DNA from: Lepiota brunneoincarnata
Taxonomy: Eukaryota; Basidiomycota; Agaricomycetes; Agaricales; Agaricaceae
Reading direction: 5' to 3'
Assembly: GCA_023014365.1 (NCBI GenBank)
Contig: JAEBUN010000010.1
Coordinates: 868,001-932,000 of the forward strand
Length of the DNA stretch: 64,000 nt
The notes under the pieces are model-generated. The model was given only the letters and a program-made list of their open reading frames with translations, was not told the DNA's origin and made no database searches. Shown here in pieces: positions 27,999-39,160 of this stretch (the first letter of the stretch is position 1; the number at the start of each line of letters is the position of its first letter). The translations under genes were made by a program, and so were the position numbers.

Positions 27999-29327
27999 AT
28001 GGCGTCACCAGCTCGTGTCCTCATATACTCACGCACTGTCGGATTCCGCCACGATTCCATACCTACTGCAATAGAGGCTTTGCAGAGTTGGGGGGCGACG
28101 ATCGACGTTGTTTTCGATGCCACGGAAGATCAAGCACATTTCACGAAGGAAAATCTACAGAAATACGACGCAGTCCTGTTCTTGAGTACAACAGGCGAAG
28201 GTGCAGATGTTTGAATACAAGTTTCTGGAACTTGTTGAGTAATTGATTGATAGTATTGGACAGTGATGGAAAGGCCGAACTGCAAACCTACCTGAATAAG
28301 GGAGGGAACTTCATCGCGATACACTCTGCGAGTGATACCCTACGCAACACAACTTTTTACGGCAGGGAAATGGGTAGGTAACGGAGCAGGGTGTTGAGTG
28401 ACCAGCAAGACTGAATTGTAAACAGGAGCTTATTTTGATTATCACGCCGACTTACAAGATGCTGTACGTCGTCTGGGATGATACTCCAGCTTCTTCAGGG
28501 TTCAATGTCCCTGTAGATCGTCGACGTGATTGAACCAAACCATCCGAGCACGTCTGGACTGCCATCTGCTTGGAAAGTGGTGGATGAAATGCAAGGTATT
28601 GTTTTCAGGTTTATATTTCTTTGCTGATGGTGCCTAGGTATAATTTCGAGTCTGACCCTCGTTTTCTGGGCGCGGTAGTTGTGCTCGCCGCTGATGAGTC
28701 CAGCTATGTTGGTGAGTGAACACTGGCTGTCGCGGGGACCGACCCGCATCTTTCACAGATAATGGTACACGCAGGTTTGACCAGGGAAATCCGCACCCTA
28801 TTGGCAAGTCTCCCGTCGTCCCAAACCGTCAACCCTTATTCATGGATAGTTCAAGCATGGTTTCAGGAACACGGAGCTGGTGTGAGTGATGGCAGCTTCG
28901 CCGGACGCAGCTTCTACACAAGTCTGGGTCACTTGAACGAGACATGGCTAGTAAGTTGCATGCATGTTGAGGGACGGTCAGAACAGTTGATTTAGTTTTT
29001 GATGAGGACAAGTTGTTTTTATCGCATGTGTTAGGCGGCATTCGCTGGACCCTGCAAAGCAACACAACCCTGGCCTTTAACTCTTCTGCATCTGTCGGAG
29101 GTTCTGGGATGAGCGGTTCGACAACTTCTGCTCAAGGCGCAATCGCGACGAAGTCATCCCCGTCATCGTCCTCCAGTTCGCTTGCACCAAAGTGAGCTAC
29201 CCGTGTCCCTTCTATGACCGATTGTAATACCGAAGACAGGAATTCCAGAGCCGCTCGTCCGCAAGACAGTAGTCTTCTGGTCTGGTTGCTTAATCTGAGC
29301 CTGTTCTTTTTATTTCACCAGATTTAG
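27999..29327 (+). CDS. ThuA-like domain protein with hydrophobic C-terminal tail
   Basis: The ATG at 27999 leads directly into a ThuA/GATase1-like fold: ARVLIYSRTVGFRHDSIPTA, AVLFLSTTGEG, LQTYLNKGGNFIAIHSASDT, VDVIEPNHPST, RFDQGNPHPI..., RSFYTSLGHLNETW and LSHVLGGIRWTL. This is the order of trehalose-utilisation ThuA proteins, whose biochemical role is poorly defined. Introns are short; the last one (donor at the CCAAA|GTGAGC junction) joins to NSRAARPQDSS. The C-terminus is a Ser/Thr-rich stretch followed by a hydrophobic segment LLVWLLNLSLFFLF, with stop at 29327. This looks like a tail anchor or GPI-attachment signal, yet no N-terminal signal peptide is visible. Substrate unknown. Confidence 0.85.
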
Positions 29328-29392
29328 CATGTAACATTACGTAAGCAAATGAGGGGCTTCCCTCCCGTGTTGAGCTCTTGTATTTACTTGCC

Positions 29393-32300
29393 ATGGACAA
29401 GGAGAATCGGGATGACTTTACATTTGCGAAACTCTCTGATATCAAGCTTCCTGTGACACTCAGGATGTATGACCTACTTCATCTCCGCTCATTCTCCATC
29501 GTTCACAGCCGGTAGATCCCAGCTCGAGGGAATAAGGAAGCCGCGAGCGTTCACTGAGGTGCTGGACAACCCTGAGCTCAAGTTCTATGGTGTACAGTCT
29601 CCGTGAGTGGTACCTGCGAGTCCCGATCACCACATTATCTAACCGAGCTTATGGCGAGAGGTCGTTGTCGGACCTGTATGTGACTTGCCAGTTAGTCGCC
29701 GACAACAAACCCCTCACGATCCCGTTTCGTACTTCTTTCAAAGCCTTTAAGACCACATACGCGTAGGCATGGTTCCGATTCTAGAAACATAAACGAGTAA
29801 CCTACTCAATTTAGGTGGAATGAATGGATCACCCTTCCAGTTCGCTATTGCGACTTGCCCCTGAGCTCGCAAATCACGTTTACAGTTTGGGATACTGGTG
29901 GGCCTCGCTCTGCTGCTCCTGTTGGTGCCTCTACTCTCAGGTTGTTTGGCAAGAAATGGTAAGGGACATCGCGTTATATGCCCTTCCACACCCCTCAGCC
30001 CCTGGTTATAGGACGCTCCGGCGCGGCAAGCACAGGTTGCTGTTGTGGCCTGGCGTTGAGGCTGACGGGAGTGTTAATACAACCACGCCAAGTAAGATGG
30101 GGATCCAAGATGAGATGGGTCGGCTGGAAAAGGTATATTGATACCTCCGACTAATGACAGCCCTTTTCACGCTGCCTCAGCTTGTCAAGAAATACGAACG
30201 AGGGGACCTCCCGAAGTCCGACTGGCTGGATAAGCTAACTTTTAGGAAGATGGAAGAAACACACGCGGTACGTGAGATTCATCCACGATCTATTGAGCTA
30301 ATGTTCTTTAGGCCGAGACCGAAAAATCCGAGAACTTATTCCTCTACGTCGACCTTCCACGATTCGACTTTCCTGTCATCTTCAGTGAACCGGTGAGTCT
30401 CGTATGTTTCTAGTAAATGGTGCCAGCTCCTCAGTCCGAGCATGGAACAGGAAACCAGCAATCAGCCGATTATCGCTACAACACATACAAGCGCGACTTC
30501 ACAGCAGCCAGCTGCTACCAACCTATTACCACACCTAGCCACCGACCTCACCCTTTGGAGCGTGATTGATCCTGATATCGTTCATGATAATCCTGTCGAG
30601 GACAAACATAGGCGTCTTGTTCGAAGTCATAGGAGCAGTCCCTATGACCGAGAGCTTAAGCCGAATGCCAAGATAAGAGATGAACTTGGAGTGAGTCGGT
30701 GCATGCATCATGCGAGCGGTATTAATCGACTTATAGGTGGTCCTCAACTACTCTCCTAGCCAACAGCTCACTTCTGAGGAAAAGGACCTCATCTGGAAAT
30801 TCCGGTTTTATCTAGTCAGGGACAAGCGAGGCCTCACCAAATTCCTCAAGTCGGTCACTTGGCGAGACTCCTCCGAAGTTAAACAGGCTGTTGAAGAACT
30901 ACTCCCCATGTGGACGGAGATTGATACAGATGATGCGTTGGAGTTGCTGGGTCCCAGTACCGTGGACTCAAGAGTGCGGGCCTTTGCTGTAAAGCAGCTA
31001 AGCAGAGCGGACGATGACGTGCGTTAGCACCAACTCCTAGGGCTAAGGATGAACGACAGCTACTCAAGTTAAGGACAGGAACTCATGCTCTACCTGCTTC
31101 AACTTGTTCAAGCCCTCAAGTTTGAAAGTGCTGCAAGCGATCAAAGATCGTCGCGCTCAGCCACGAATGCCATATCCTATGAGGATAGTGGTTTGACTGA
31201 CTTCCTGATTGCGAGGGGTGTCCAGAACCCTATCTTGGGTAACCGCTTGTACTGGTACTTAATGGTTGAAGTAGCGCTGGAAGATAAAGTCATGGCAAAA
31301 ATGTATGGCCGTGTTGTGTTCAAGTTCATGAACAAAATCCTAGAGGTATGTCGTCTTTTGACGGGGGCGGCTTTCCACTGACGCGAATTCTCAGTCGGAG
31401 GGTGGTTCCGAGCGACGCGAGCTCATGAGGAGGCAAGGCCTCTTGGTTGAAACGCTGGCTAAACGCGCCCGTGAACTTCGAACGTCTAAGGACCCCCGAC
31501 CCAAGAAGATTGAGAGATTACGTTCTCTCCTCGCTGACTCGAGAAATAATCTATCGTCAATGCCACCATTACCACTCCCCCTGAATGCCAGAGTCGAGAT
31601 AGCTGGAATCATACCTGACAAGTCTTCTATCTTCAAATCCAACCTCTTTCCGTTGTTGCTGTACTTCCAATGTTCCGACGGATCAGAGTATCCCTTGATA
31701 TTCAAGGATGGGGACGATATGCGGCAAGACCAGCTCGTGATACAGCTGATCACACTCATGGACCGTTTGTTGCGCAAAGAGAATTTGGACCTCAAGCTCA
31801 GCCCCTATGACGTCCTTGCGACAGGTCCATTACAAGGAATGGTGCAGTTCATTCCTAGCAAGACGATTGCCGCCATCGTGAGCGAACACGGAAATTTACT
31901 TAATTACCTTCGAGCGCACAATCCGGACGAGGGGAGTGTCGGAACTTCCGGAGTTGAACCAAGTGTTATTGACACGTTTGTCCGAAGCTGCGGTATGTTT
32001 CCAACGTAGAGAGCTGCAGGCCAAGCTAATTGTTCTTAGCCGGGTACTGTGTCGTAACCTATCTCCTAGGCGTTGGAGATCGACATCTTGACAATCTGCT
32101 CGTGGCTCCTGATGGTGGGTTTTGTATCTGCATGAACTTACTATTGCCCGCTAACGCTATCACAGGACACTTCTTCCACGGTATGATCCATTCTACAAGG
32201 AAATTTCAATGCCACTGACAAGATTGCAGTTGACTTCGGTTATATCCTGGGTCGAGATCCTAAACCTTTCCCACCACCAGTCAAAGTCTGCAAGGAGATG

Positions 32301-32603
32301 GTTGATGGTATGGGCGGCGCGCAGTCCCCACACTATGCGCGTTTCAAGAACTTTTGTTTCACGGCGTTTACAATTCTCCGAAAGAGCGCCAATCTCATCC
32401 TGAACTTGGTCGCACTCATGATCGACGCAAATATACCTGACATCAAACATCGTGATGTACATGAGCAGATACAGGAAAAGTTCAGACTTGATCTGACAGA
32501 AGAGGATGCTATCAAGCACTTTGAAACCCTCCTCAACGAGACTTCGTACCTAACCGTTGTGCTGGATCGTATCCACGATCTCGCACAATATTGGCGGAGC
32601 TAG
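29393..32603 (+). CDS. VPS34: Class III phosphatidylinositol 3-kinase VPS34
   Basis: Makes PtdIns3P on endosomes and autophagosomal membranes in complex with Vps15 and Atg6/Beclin. The ATG at 29393 starts [18 protein letters not shown], the Vps34-specific N-terminus. The C2 domain ([34 protein letters not shown]), the signature [20 protein letters not shown] and the helical PIK domain ([31 protein letters not shown]) follow. The kinase domain has the ATP-site [16 protein letters not shown], the catalytic loop [11 protein letters not shown] near 32,069-32,095 and the activation segment [14 protein letters not shown] near 32,225-32,260. It ends with the family C-terminus [13 protein letters not shown] at 32603. 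More than ten exons, all catalytic residues present. Starts 65 nt after the ThuA gene. Confidence 0.96.
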
Positions 32604-32639
32604 GTGCTTTTGCATGGGGCCTATATCATCATCTGGTCT

Positions 32640-33760
32640 TTTGCTTGGTCGTGCTAGGACATGTCGGGCGTGTTTGTTTGCGGCAGGCTCAAAAAGTCGA
32701 GCGAATGTGGGGGGGGGGCGTCTTGGTATCACTGTGGCAGGGAGGAACTTGAGTATCTCCAGCTCGGAATAGGTGGCATGTTGAAAATACTTTAGCTCGT
32801 TGGCGTGTTGAACAGTTGCAGAGATGCTTAGGGTGATGTCCGGGTTTTTCAGAAAATCGAACCACAGTTGAGTCGGCTCCGTCACTTCTTTAGATGTCTT
32901 CTTGGGGAAAGTTAGAACCATATGGAAGATTGTATCATCGAAGTAGATGATATGGCATACACCTACGCTCAGGTATTTTGGTGACTTGGGCAGGTAGATG
33001 GCGATCGCTTTCCAATTTATGTTGAAGAAGGAAGCGTATAAAGCACACGAACGATTATGACGGGCATGTCGGGTAAGACCTTGACAATAACCGACCAGAC
33101 GATTCCATAGGTGCCACCGCCCTGTACGGCAAACAACGATACCCGCAGCTGTGAGGAAGAAATAGCCTACATCGCCGCGTAGTGCCCAGACGAGCTCTGG
33201 GTTCCCGGTTGCTGAGGTTTGAATGCTGAGGTTACCATTGGTGGTGATGACTTGAAATGCCAATACTTGATCTGCTGCAATGCCGCGAACAGAACTCAGT
33301 ACAGAGTGACCACCACCTTGCACATAGCCTCCTGCAAATCCGACAGCCTATTCTCTACAACGTAAGTGATAGCCAAAGGTTTACGTGCATTCTCCAGCAA
33401 CAACAACCTGGCCCCTCTTTTCACCGTCCTTTCCAAGCATGTCGTCGATTACCCGTGACATTTATACCCAAGTCCTGTCGATCAAGTGTTGCATCCCCAC
33501 TGCCAGCCCACCAGCACCGGCAGATTTGTTCATGTAGCTGGAGGACTACAACACTTTCGCGCCGGAATTTGAGGGTGGAAGACCCATTCATGTCCAGTAC
33601 TCTTCACTACAAATCGGATATTATGCTCCCTTGCAAATGCGAGTGTTTTGATGACATGCTCGGGCTTAGCTACGTCGACGGAGTATTGCACGTATGCCTC
33701 AACAATTCACTAACGCCAGTGAATGGATTTTGTTGAAGAAGCCGGGTACCATTGTGGATG
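32640..33760 (-). pseudogene. Decayed FAD-linked oxidoreductase (FAD_binding_4/BBE-like)
   Basis: Recognisable blocks of a berberine-bridge-enzyme-like FAD oxidoreductase occur in the correct order on the minus strand but in different frames. They are QYSVDVAKPEHVIKTLAFAR with NIRFVVKSTGHE (about 33,694-33,610), then SGAKVL, AGAGGLAVGMQHLID, GQVVVAGECT, GYVQGGGHSVLSS with VRGIAADQVLAFQVI, WALRGDGGGTYGIVWSV and WKAIAIYLPKSPKYLSVGV. Stops and frame changes separate them near 33,590-33,480 and 33,340-33,400, and again after VRVLYT near 33,030. One intron in the ALRGD/GGGTYG region still splices cleanly. The normal C-terminal substrate domain and BBE motif are missing; the frame instead runs antisense into VPS34. 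I read this as a pseudogene, though a heavily misassembled gene cannot be excluded. Confidence 0.75.
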
Positions 33761-34341
33761 AAGCAAAGTTTTCACTACATGCAAGCCGTTAACGTTAGCC
33801 AGTCTTCTGTGGGAGGCCGAAGCTGAAACACAGCAGGCTGGTATCATTGTGCACTGACATTCTCGCACTGTGCCCGATCATAATTTCGTCCATGACAAGA
33901 CGAGGCGATAGGTACGGTACATCCACCCACGGAAGCGTTAAGGGCGTTCCAAGTCGACGCGCTAGGTTAACAAAAGCGTTATGGAAGGGCGGTCTAGTCA
34001 TCAGCAGGTAGGAAGCGCTGAGGTCCCGCTCCGTTGAGCGGTTACAACCCGTCTATCTTTGTAGTTCGCCTTGGAGATTGGCTGTGTAAGGTGTCCCATC
34101 AACCAATTTCTTCGTAACCCAGGGTCCCCATATCCTTGTGCGTGCGACTCGTGAGGACGGCGTGGCTAGTGTCCGCCTGGCATCTCTTCCTCGCCATATG
34201 TCAAGTATGTCAAGCATGAAGTAGGTTAGGACACTGTTCATACGGTACTACAGTATACATATACACTGTGGACGTCAAAGGCCACCCCAGATCAATGCAT
34301 TTCACAGTTCGTCCACAAGAGCTTTGGGCCACGGTATTCCA
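33761..34341. other. Intergenic stretch upstream of the oxidoreductase relic
   Basis: About 580 nt. It may contain further eroded exons of the oxidoreductase, such as an NPFTGVS-like fragment near 33,725. Minus-strand open frames at 34,001-33,795 and 34,241-34,053 have no recognisable family, and I do not call them genes. Confidence 0.35.
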
Positions 34342-36063
34342 TCAGCGGACGAGTCTGACCCCTACGTTTCCCAGTCGACACTCCAGGTCCAAAGACAGGC
34401 TCTGCGACCCCGTCTCATGAGACACTCCAACCTGCCAAGGCACATGGCAAACTGTATGCACTGGGTGTCCAATCTGTTGTCTGTACTCGCAAAACTGGAT
34501 CAACTCATCGCGGAGAGCCACACATATATTCTTCGAAAGGCACATGCGAACATAAAATTTGATCTCCTGTAGGAGAGGGAGAGTGGGTGGAGAGATAATC
34601 GAATTCCTGGTCGTCGTGGCTTGGTAGAGGACTCTCCATATTGATAAAGTAACCGAGTTGAGGGAGCGTATCTGGCCGCCCCACTTCTCGATTGTGTATG
34701 AAATATGTTCTTTGACGCGGCCATCGAATCCGGACATGTACAGGACCTCGACTCGATCATGAAAAGGCCTAAACAGGTTATGAAGCCCAAAGAATAGGAT
34801 CGCTCTGTCATCGTTTCCGATGGACACAGGGAGCGAGAAAGCGACGCTGATGAAATCCGTGTATCCATCCTCCGATAAGGAGTCTTGAACGGAGGAAGAT
34901 TCCTGGCACCGATATCGATGAGCAAGATCCACACATGTTATCCCATAACGCCGTATTCTGGCCGTACAGTTTTTGAAGCCTGGTCTGCTACTAGCATCGA
35001 GGACAATACCCGAGAGGCACAAAAAGAGTGTTCTGATTAGGTGAGCTTGAAAGGTGGGCATCAAGTGACACCTGAGAGAAAATATCGTACAACTCTTTGC
35101 GAATGTAACTCGCGATAATATCTGCACACAAAAGGGCAGCAAGTCATCCATCTGAAACTCGTCGATGTCAAAGATAAATGGGGGAGATCGAGGCCCTATG
35201 TGAGGCCATTGGTCTTCGTCAGACTGTCGGATGGCCCTCGTGAGAACGATACTCTTGAGATGTGGCAACGTGCTGAGCACATCGAGCCACCCGTTCACTG
35301 AGAGGGCAGAAGTAGGAGGCGGGCATTCAACGCGCAGATGAGAGAGCGTATTCGCTAGTGCGATGAACTGGGAAGCCCCCTTGATAAAACATGAATGGAG
35401 GTGGAGTCTTCTGAGAGCAGGTGAAGCGGTGCCAGGAAAATGCTCCGGTAAAATTCGCCGTTGCGCGCTCGTCATATCATCCTCACCCTCCCGCAACACA
35501 GTTAATATCTCGCTCCGGTCAGCGCATAGGAATTCCAACTGCGACCAGGAGTTTGGGGTCGTTGGCCAGGTGTTTCCCGGAAACATGTCAGGAGAGATGT
35601 GGTAGCACAGAAGCCGATCGGCCTCTGTGGTTTCTCTGGTATAGAAATCATCTACAGACTGGTAACGATCAAAGTCATGAAAACACCGGATATAGGTGAT
35701 TGGGAGTGGTTTCGAGCGTTCCAATAGCAGCTCAACCCACTCCCTGCATGGGTGGTGGGGATCAATAGAATGGTTCCAAAGTTCGGGTGCAGCGAGTAAG
35801 ATAGCCCGCCATCGACCGCACACATGCGAGGCATGCAGAGCGTCCCGTAGAGAAGGCGGCATGCCTTCTGCCAGGGTGCCATAGTTCACTCCACAGCTGT
35901 AGGGATTGTGTGAACGGTGAACGTTCACGAGACAGATGCGTGCGAGAAGTTCGGGTGGGAGCTGAAGCGTGGAGTCGTCGTAGGCTTTCTGCATTGGTAT
36001 GAACGTCGGTAAGGTGCACGTTGTTCGCGTTACATAATAAATCATTGGAATTATGTACTGCAT
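34342..36063 (-). CDS. F-box protein
   Basis: Single exon, 573 residues from the ATG at 36063, or 550 from the in-frame ATG at 35994, which directly precedes the domain and may be the true start. An F-box-like motif opens the protein: LQLPPELLARICLVNVHRS, then a spacer, then LRDALHASHVCGRWRAILLAAPELW. The rest is leucine-rich and irregular, in the style of the large agaricomycete F-box families (LRRLHLHSCF, LSTLPHLKSIVLTRA). Expected to bind Skp1 through the F-box and bring a substrate to an SCF ubiquitin ligase; no substrate can be inferred. These families expand and turn over rapidly, which fits the accessory character of this stretch. Confidence 0.85.
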   Translation of the reverse strand: MQYIIPMIYYVTRTTCTLPTFIPMQKAYDDSTLQLPPELLARICLVNVHRSHNPYSCGVNYGTLAEGMPPSLRDALHASHVCGRWRAILLAAPELWNHSIDPHHPCREWVELLLERSKPLPITYIRCFHDFDRYQSVDDFYTRETTEADRLLCYHISPDMFPGNTWPTTPNSWSQLEFLCADRSEILTVLREGEDDMTSAQRRILPEHFPGTASPALRRLHLHSCFIKGASQFIALANTLSHLRVECPPPTSALSVNGWLDVLSTLPHLKSIVLTRAIRQSDEDQWPHIGPRSPPFIFDIDEFQMDDLLPFCVQILSRVTFAKSCTIFSLRCHLMPTFQAHLIRTLFLCLSGIVLDASSRPGFKNCTARIRRYGITCVDLAHRYRCQESSSVQDSLSEDGYTDFISVAFSLPVSIGNDDRAILFFGLHNLFRPFHDRVEVLYMSGFDGRVKEHISYTIEKWGGQIRSLNSVTLSIWRVLYQATTTRNSIISPPTLPLLQEIKFYVRMCLSKNICVALRDELIQFCEYRQQIGHPVHTVCHVPWQVGVSHETGSQSLSLDLECRLGNVGVRLVR

Positions 36064-36077
36064 ACAATCTCAAGAAA

Positions 36078-38718
36078 TCATGAATCATTCAAAATAGCCC
36101 AGATCTTATCCTCCATGGATCTAACAACAGCTGGGCGTGTGTTGAGACTGGTCATGAAATACGCCACGTTGCCAAGTGTTCTATAGTGTGTGGTGAAGGG
36201 AGCACCGCCAGGGGCTGCTGACAGCTCATTGGCGTTGGGTATGAGTGTTTTCAGTGGCTCAAATGTGGCTTGGGCCGACATGGAGACATAGCCTGGTGGG
36301 GAACAGTAAAAATAGGTTACAAGGGGTACAACAAAAAAGCCTACCGGAGTTGGCACCACTCTTTAGTTTAATAGCAAAAACACAGCCAAGCGCCATCACG
36401 TCCTCGACTTTTGGAAGTCTGGACACTACCTGGACGAAGCTAGGATCCCAGAAGCTCCAAACCTTTGTAGGGGAAGGACCGTCGTCTGACCAATTAGCTT
36501 GGGCGACTTGCCATTCCTCACTAGCCTTGAGGTTGTCGATGAGCCTCAATGTTTCGTTAGCGACCTCGCAGCCAATGGCATGAGCAGTATAGGAGTGTCC
36601 ATGTAATAGAGCGGTGGCCTTGCTGTCACCCCAGAATGCATTGAAGATGGATTCTGAGGCGAGGGTTACCGACAGTGGAACGAGACCACCTGTGAGGATT
36701 TTGGCGTTAACAGAGATATCCGGATGGACCCCTAAGAGCGGGCCCGCGCTCTCCAGTCCAACGCGGTACAGTCCAACAAAAACTTCATCAAAGATAACAG
36801 GGAGACCAGACCATCCGGAAGGCTTGATGTCGTTCTGCTGGTCACGGACTACATCCACCAAGACTCTTTGGAAGAGTGGATCGACAAAAATCATTCCACC
36901 AGCTCCCATAACAAGAGGCTCAATGACAAGAGCCCCGAGTTTCTGGCCTTCGCATTCAAGTGCCTTAAGTGTTTTCTGGATGTACCCACGGTATACTGCA
37001 GCTAGGGGCGACTGGAGACGCGGCTCTACATCGTATATCCACGAGATTGAAGGAGCAGGAACTATTCGGTCTCCGACCAGGGACTTGCAACGCTGGTGCC
37101 AACGCAATCCCAGGTTTCCCATCCCTGATACAGACATAAGGTGGATCAAACCAAAACCCTTTGGCTTCGTGCCACTCGCACGAATATACGCCTTCCGCAC
37201 AGGCATCCATTACACCAATGGTATCACCATGATAGCTCCCCTTCAGGCCTAGGACTCCCAGACGTTTCTTGTCTACATCTTTAATGTTGTTTCTGACGGT
37301 ATACGCACGGAGCGCCATTTTCAAGGCTACTTCCATGCCCGTGGAACCGTTATCAGAGAAGAAGGCACGTGAAGCCCAGCCTCTTCCGGGTCCGTCACGG
37401 ACAAGCCTTTCGGCCAAGTTCAGTGCAGGTAGGTGTGTAGCCTGAGGGAACATCACATGCCCATATCTACCGCTCGCTCGAGCGGCGGCAAGAGTAAGGG
37501 ACGGATGTGCATGGCCAACAGTCTGCGTCCACCATGATGCAGATGAATCGAGCTCCGGGACTAATAAGGATGCTGTTAATGGGTGGCCGTCGCTAGCTGG
37601 CTCTTGTGACCGGTAAACGCTGAAGAAGTCGGAATGGGCGCTGTCAATGACTGTGACGTCTTTCTCCGTTTTTGTCAAACCATGTTGAACAAAGGGCCAC
37701 CATATGGTGTCGAGGGTCCTTTTGGGCATTGATGCGAGCTCGTCGAGGCGTTTTGTATGACAGACATCGAGATGGTTAACCACAGCACTTATCCCGTCTG
37801 AGGTGGAAGACACGACTAGGCTATCGTGATATTTTTGAGTCGCTTCGTAGTCTGCGCTGGGGTCGGGCAATCGGGCAGGTGGAGGGTCGATGGCTGATAC
37901 ATGAATGCCTTTTTCCGCAAAGTATAATTCTAGATATTCCCAATTGCGATAATAGTCATCCCGAAACAAAAGCACGGCATCTATGATATAACCTCGGAGG
38001 AGAAGGGATTCGTATGAGGCGATCGTCGACGAAATTCCTCCCAGTTTTGAGTCACCGATGAGGATAGTGGGCAAGAAGAGGGACCGATAGCAATCGGCTT
38101 GCGTCGTCCCAGAAAGAGAAGGACTGTGTACCCCTGTGAAAAATTGCATTAGCAGACTTTCGCGACGCGCCAAACGCGCAGGAACATTTAAGATTTCGTC
38201 CATAATTGGAACTCACCTCCAGCTGTTTCCATATACATATGTGCATATCTCTGATTTTGAGCCGCACACTGCCTAATATGGTCCGCGATTGAGTTGACAA
38301 TGGTTATATCAGAAGGGATCTGAATATCCCCTTAGTGTTCACGTAGCCGGGGAAAATTGAACCTCGTCGCGTACCTCCGATAAAGCATCGCCTTTCGCCT
38401 TCAGTTTTGCGGCAAGGTGGGGGCTGACGGGCTCGTCATAGCGAAAGAGGCAATCTGTGTGCACGAGACTCGATTTCACGAAGCGTTTGATATGTCTATT
38501 TTTCGATCGGTTAATGAACTCAAGGCAGAATGACTGTTGGCACATACCTATCATCAGCAGTCCTGAGAGGGACCGGTGCTGACGGGTTTGAGGTAAAAGG
38601 CGGGTATGTTCTTTGAAACGGAAGCGGTCACAAGCGCAGTGGTTAAGATCGTCTTGCCGACATCGGTATTGGCACCAAATATTTGGTGGATGCGCAGACT
38701 CCTGAAAAGCGACGACAT
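36078..38718 (-). CDS. bioDA: Bifunctional dethiobiotin synthetase / DAPA aminotransferase (bioDA), with two apparent frameshifts
   Basis: Fused BioD-BioA enzyme of biotin synthesis. It converts 7-keto-8-aminopelargonate to DAPA (PLP, SAM donor) and then to dethiobiotin (ATP, CO2). The ATG at 38718 opens the BioD half: HQIFGANTDVGKTILTTALV, FYLKPVSTGP, YDEPVSPHLAAKLK, METAGG/GVHSPSLSGTTQADCYR and LPTILIGDSKLGGIS. The aminotransferase half has IWWPFVQHG, RAFFSDNGSTGMEVALKMAL, LGLKGSYHGDTIGVMDA, ALVIEPLVMGAGGMIF and AKILTGGLVPLSVTL, with the PLP-lysine codon at 36700-36702. Frame is lost twice by what looks like one extra base: at about 38,569-38,571 (a GGG run, after KPVSTGP) and at about 37,084 (after ALAPALQ). 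All other exon joins keep frame. It could be a recent pseudogene or contain assembly errors. Confidence 0.88.
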
Positions 38719-39160
38719 TTGAGCTTCCGGTGTTAAGAATACTGCAGCATATCCAGCCTCGGAGTCGCCTTCTGTGTTTGTAGAGCACCAGGCAGGAGCC
38801 TATCCTGGCACTCCCACCCGGTGTTGTGTTATATTCTCACGCCGAGGAGATCGCTGCAGGGCACTGTGTAGACCCTGAGTTGGATATTATTGTTGAATCA
38901 TTTCAATTTTCCAACGAACACCGTCGACGCAAATTAGCATACACCAATATCTACATGTACATAACAAAAATGACTTCATAATGGAACAACGACAAATCTA
39001 CAACTGATTTACAGACGAGATGGAATCTGGTCATACCTCGAAAACACTATTTATACATTGACTCGTCGAAAAAGAAACCTAACCGTGAGACGTAGAAATC
39101 GTGTTGCTGCTCGTGGAAGCCTGGGCAAGGGATGACTCCCTGTGGCATCTCGCCCAAGGC
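38719..39160. other. Promoter region of bioDA
   Basis: About 440 nt between the bioDA ATG and the stop codon of the next minus-strand gene. AT-rich, with no open frame or RNA feature I can support. Confidence 0.45.

Noticed and set aside
33795..34241. Two minus-strand open frames as separate genes or as the N-terminus of the oxidoreductase
   Set aside because: No recognisable motif, no consistent splice path into the relic, and one starts at an ATG without supporting context.
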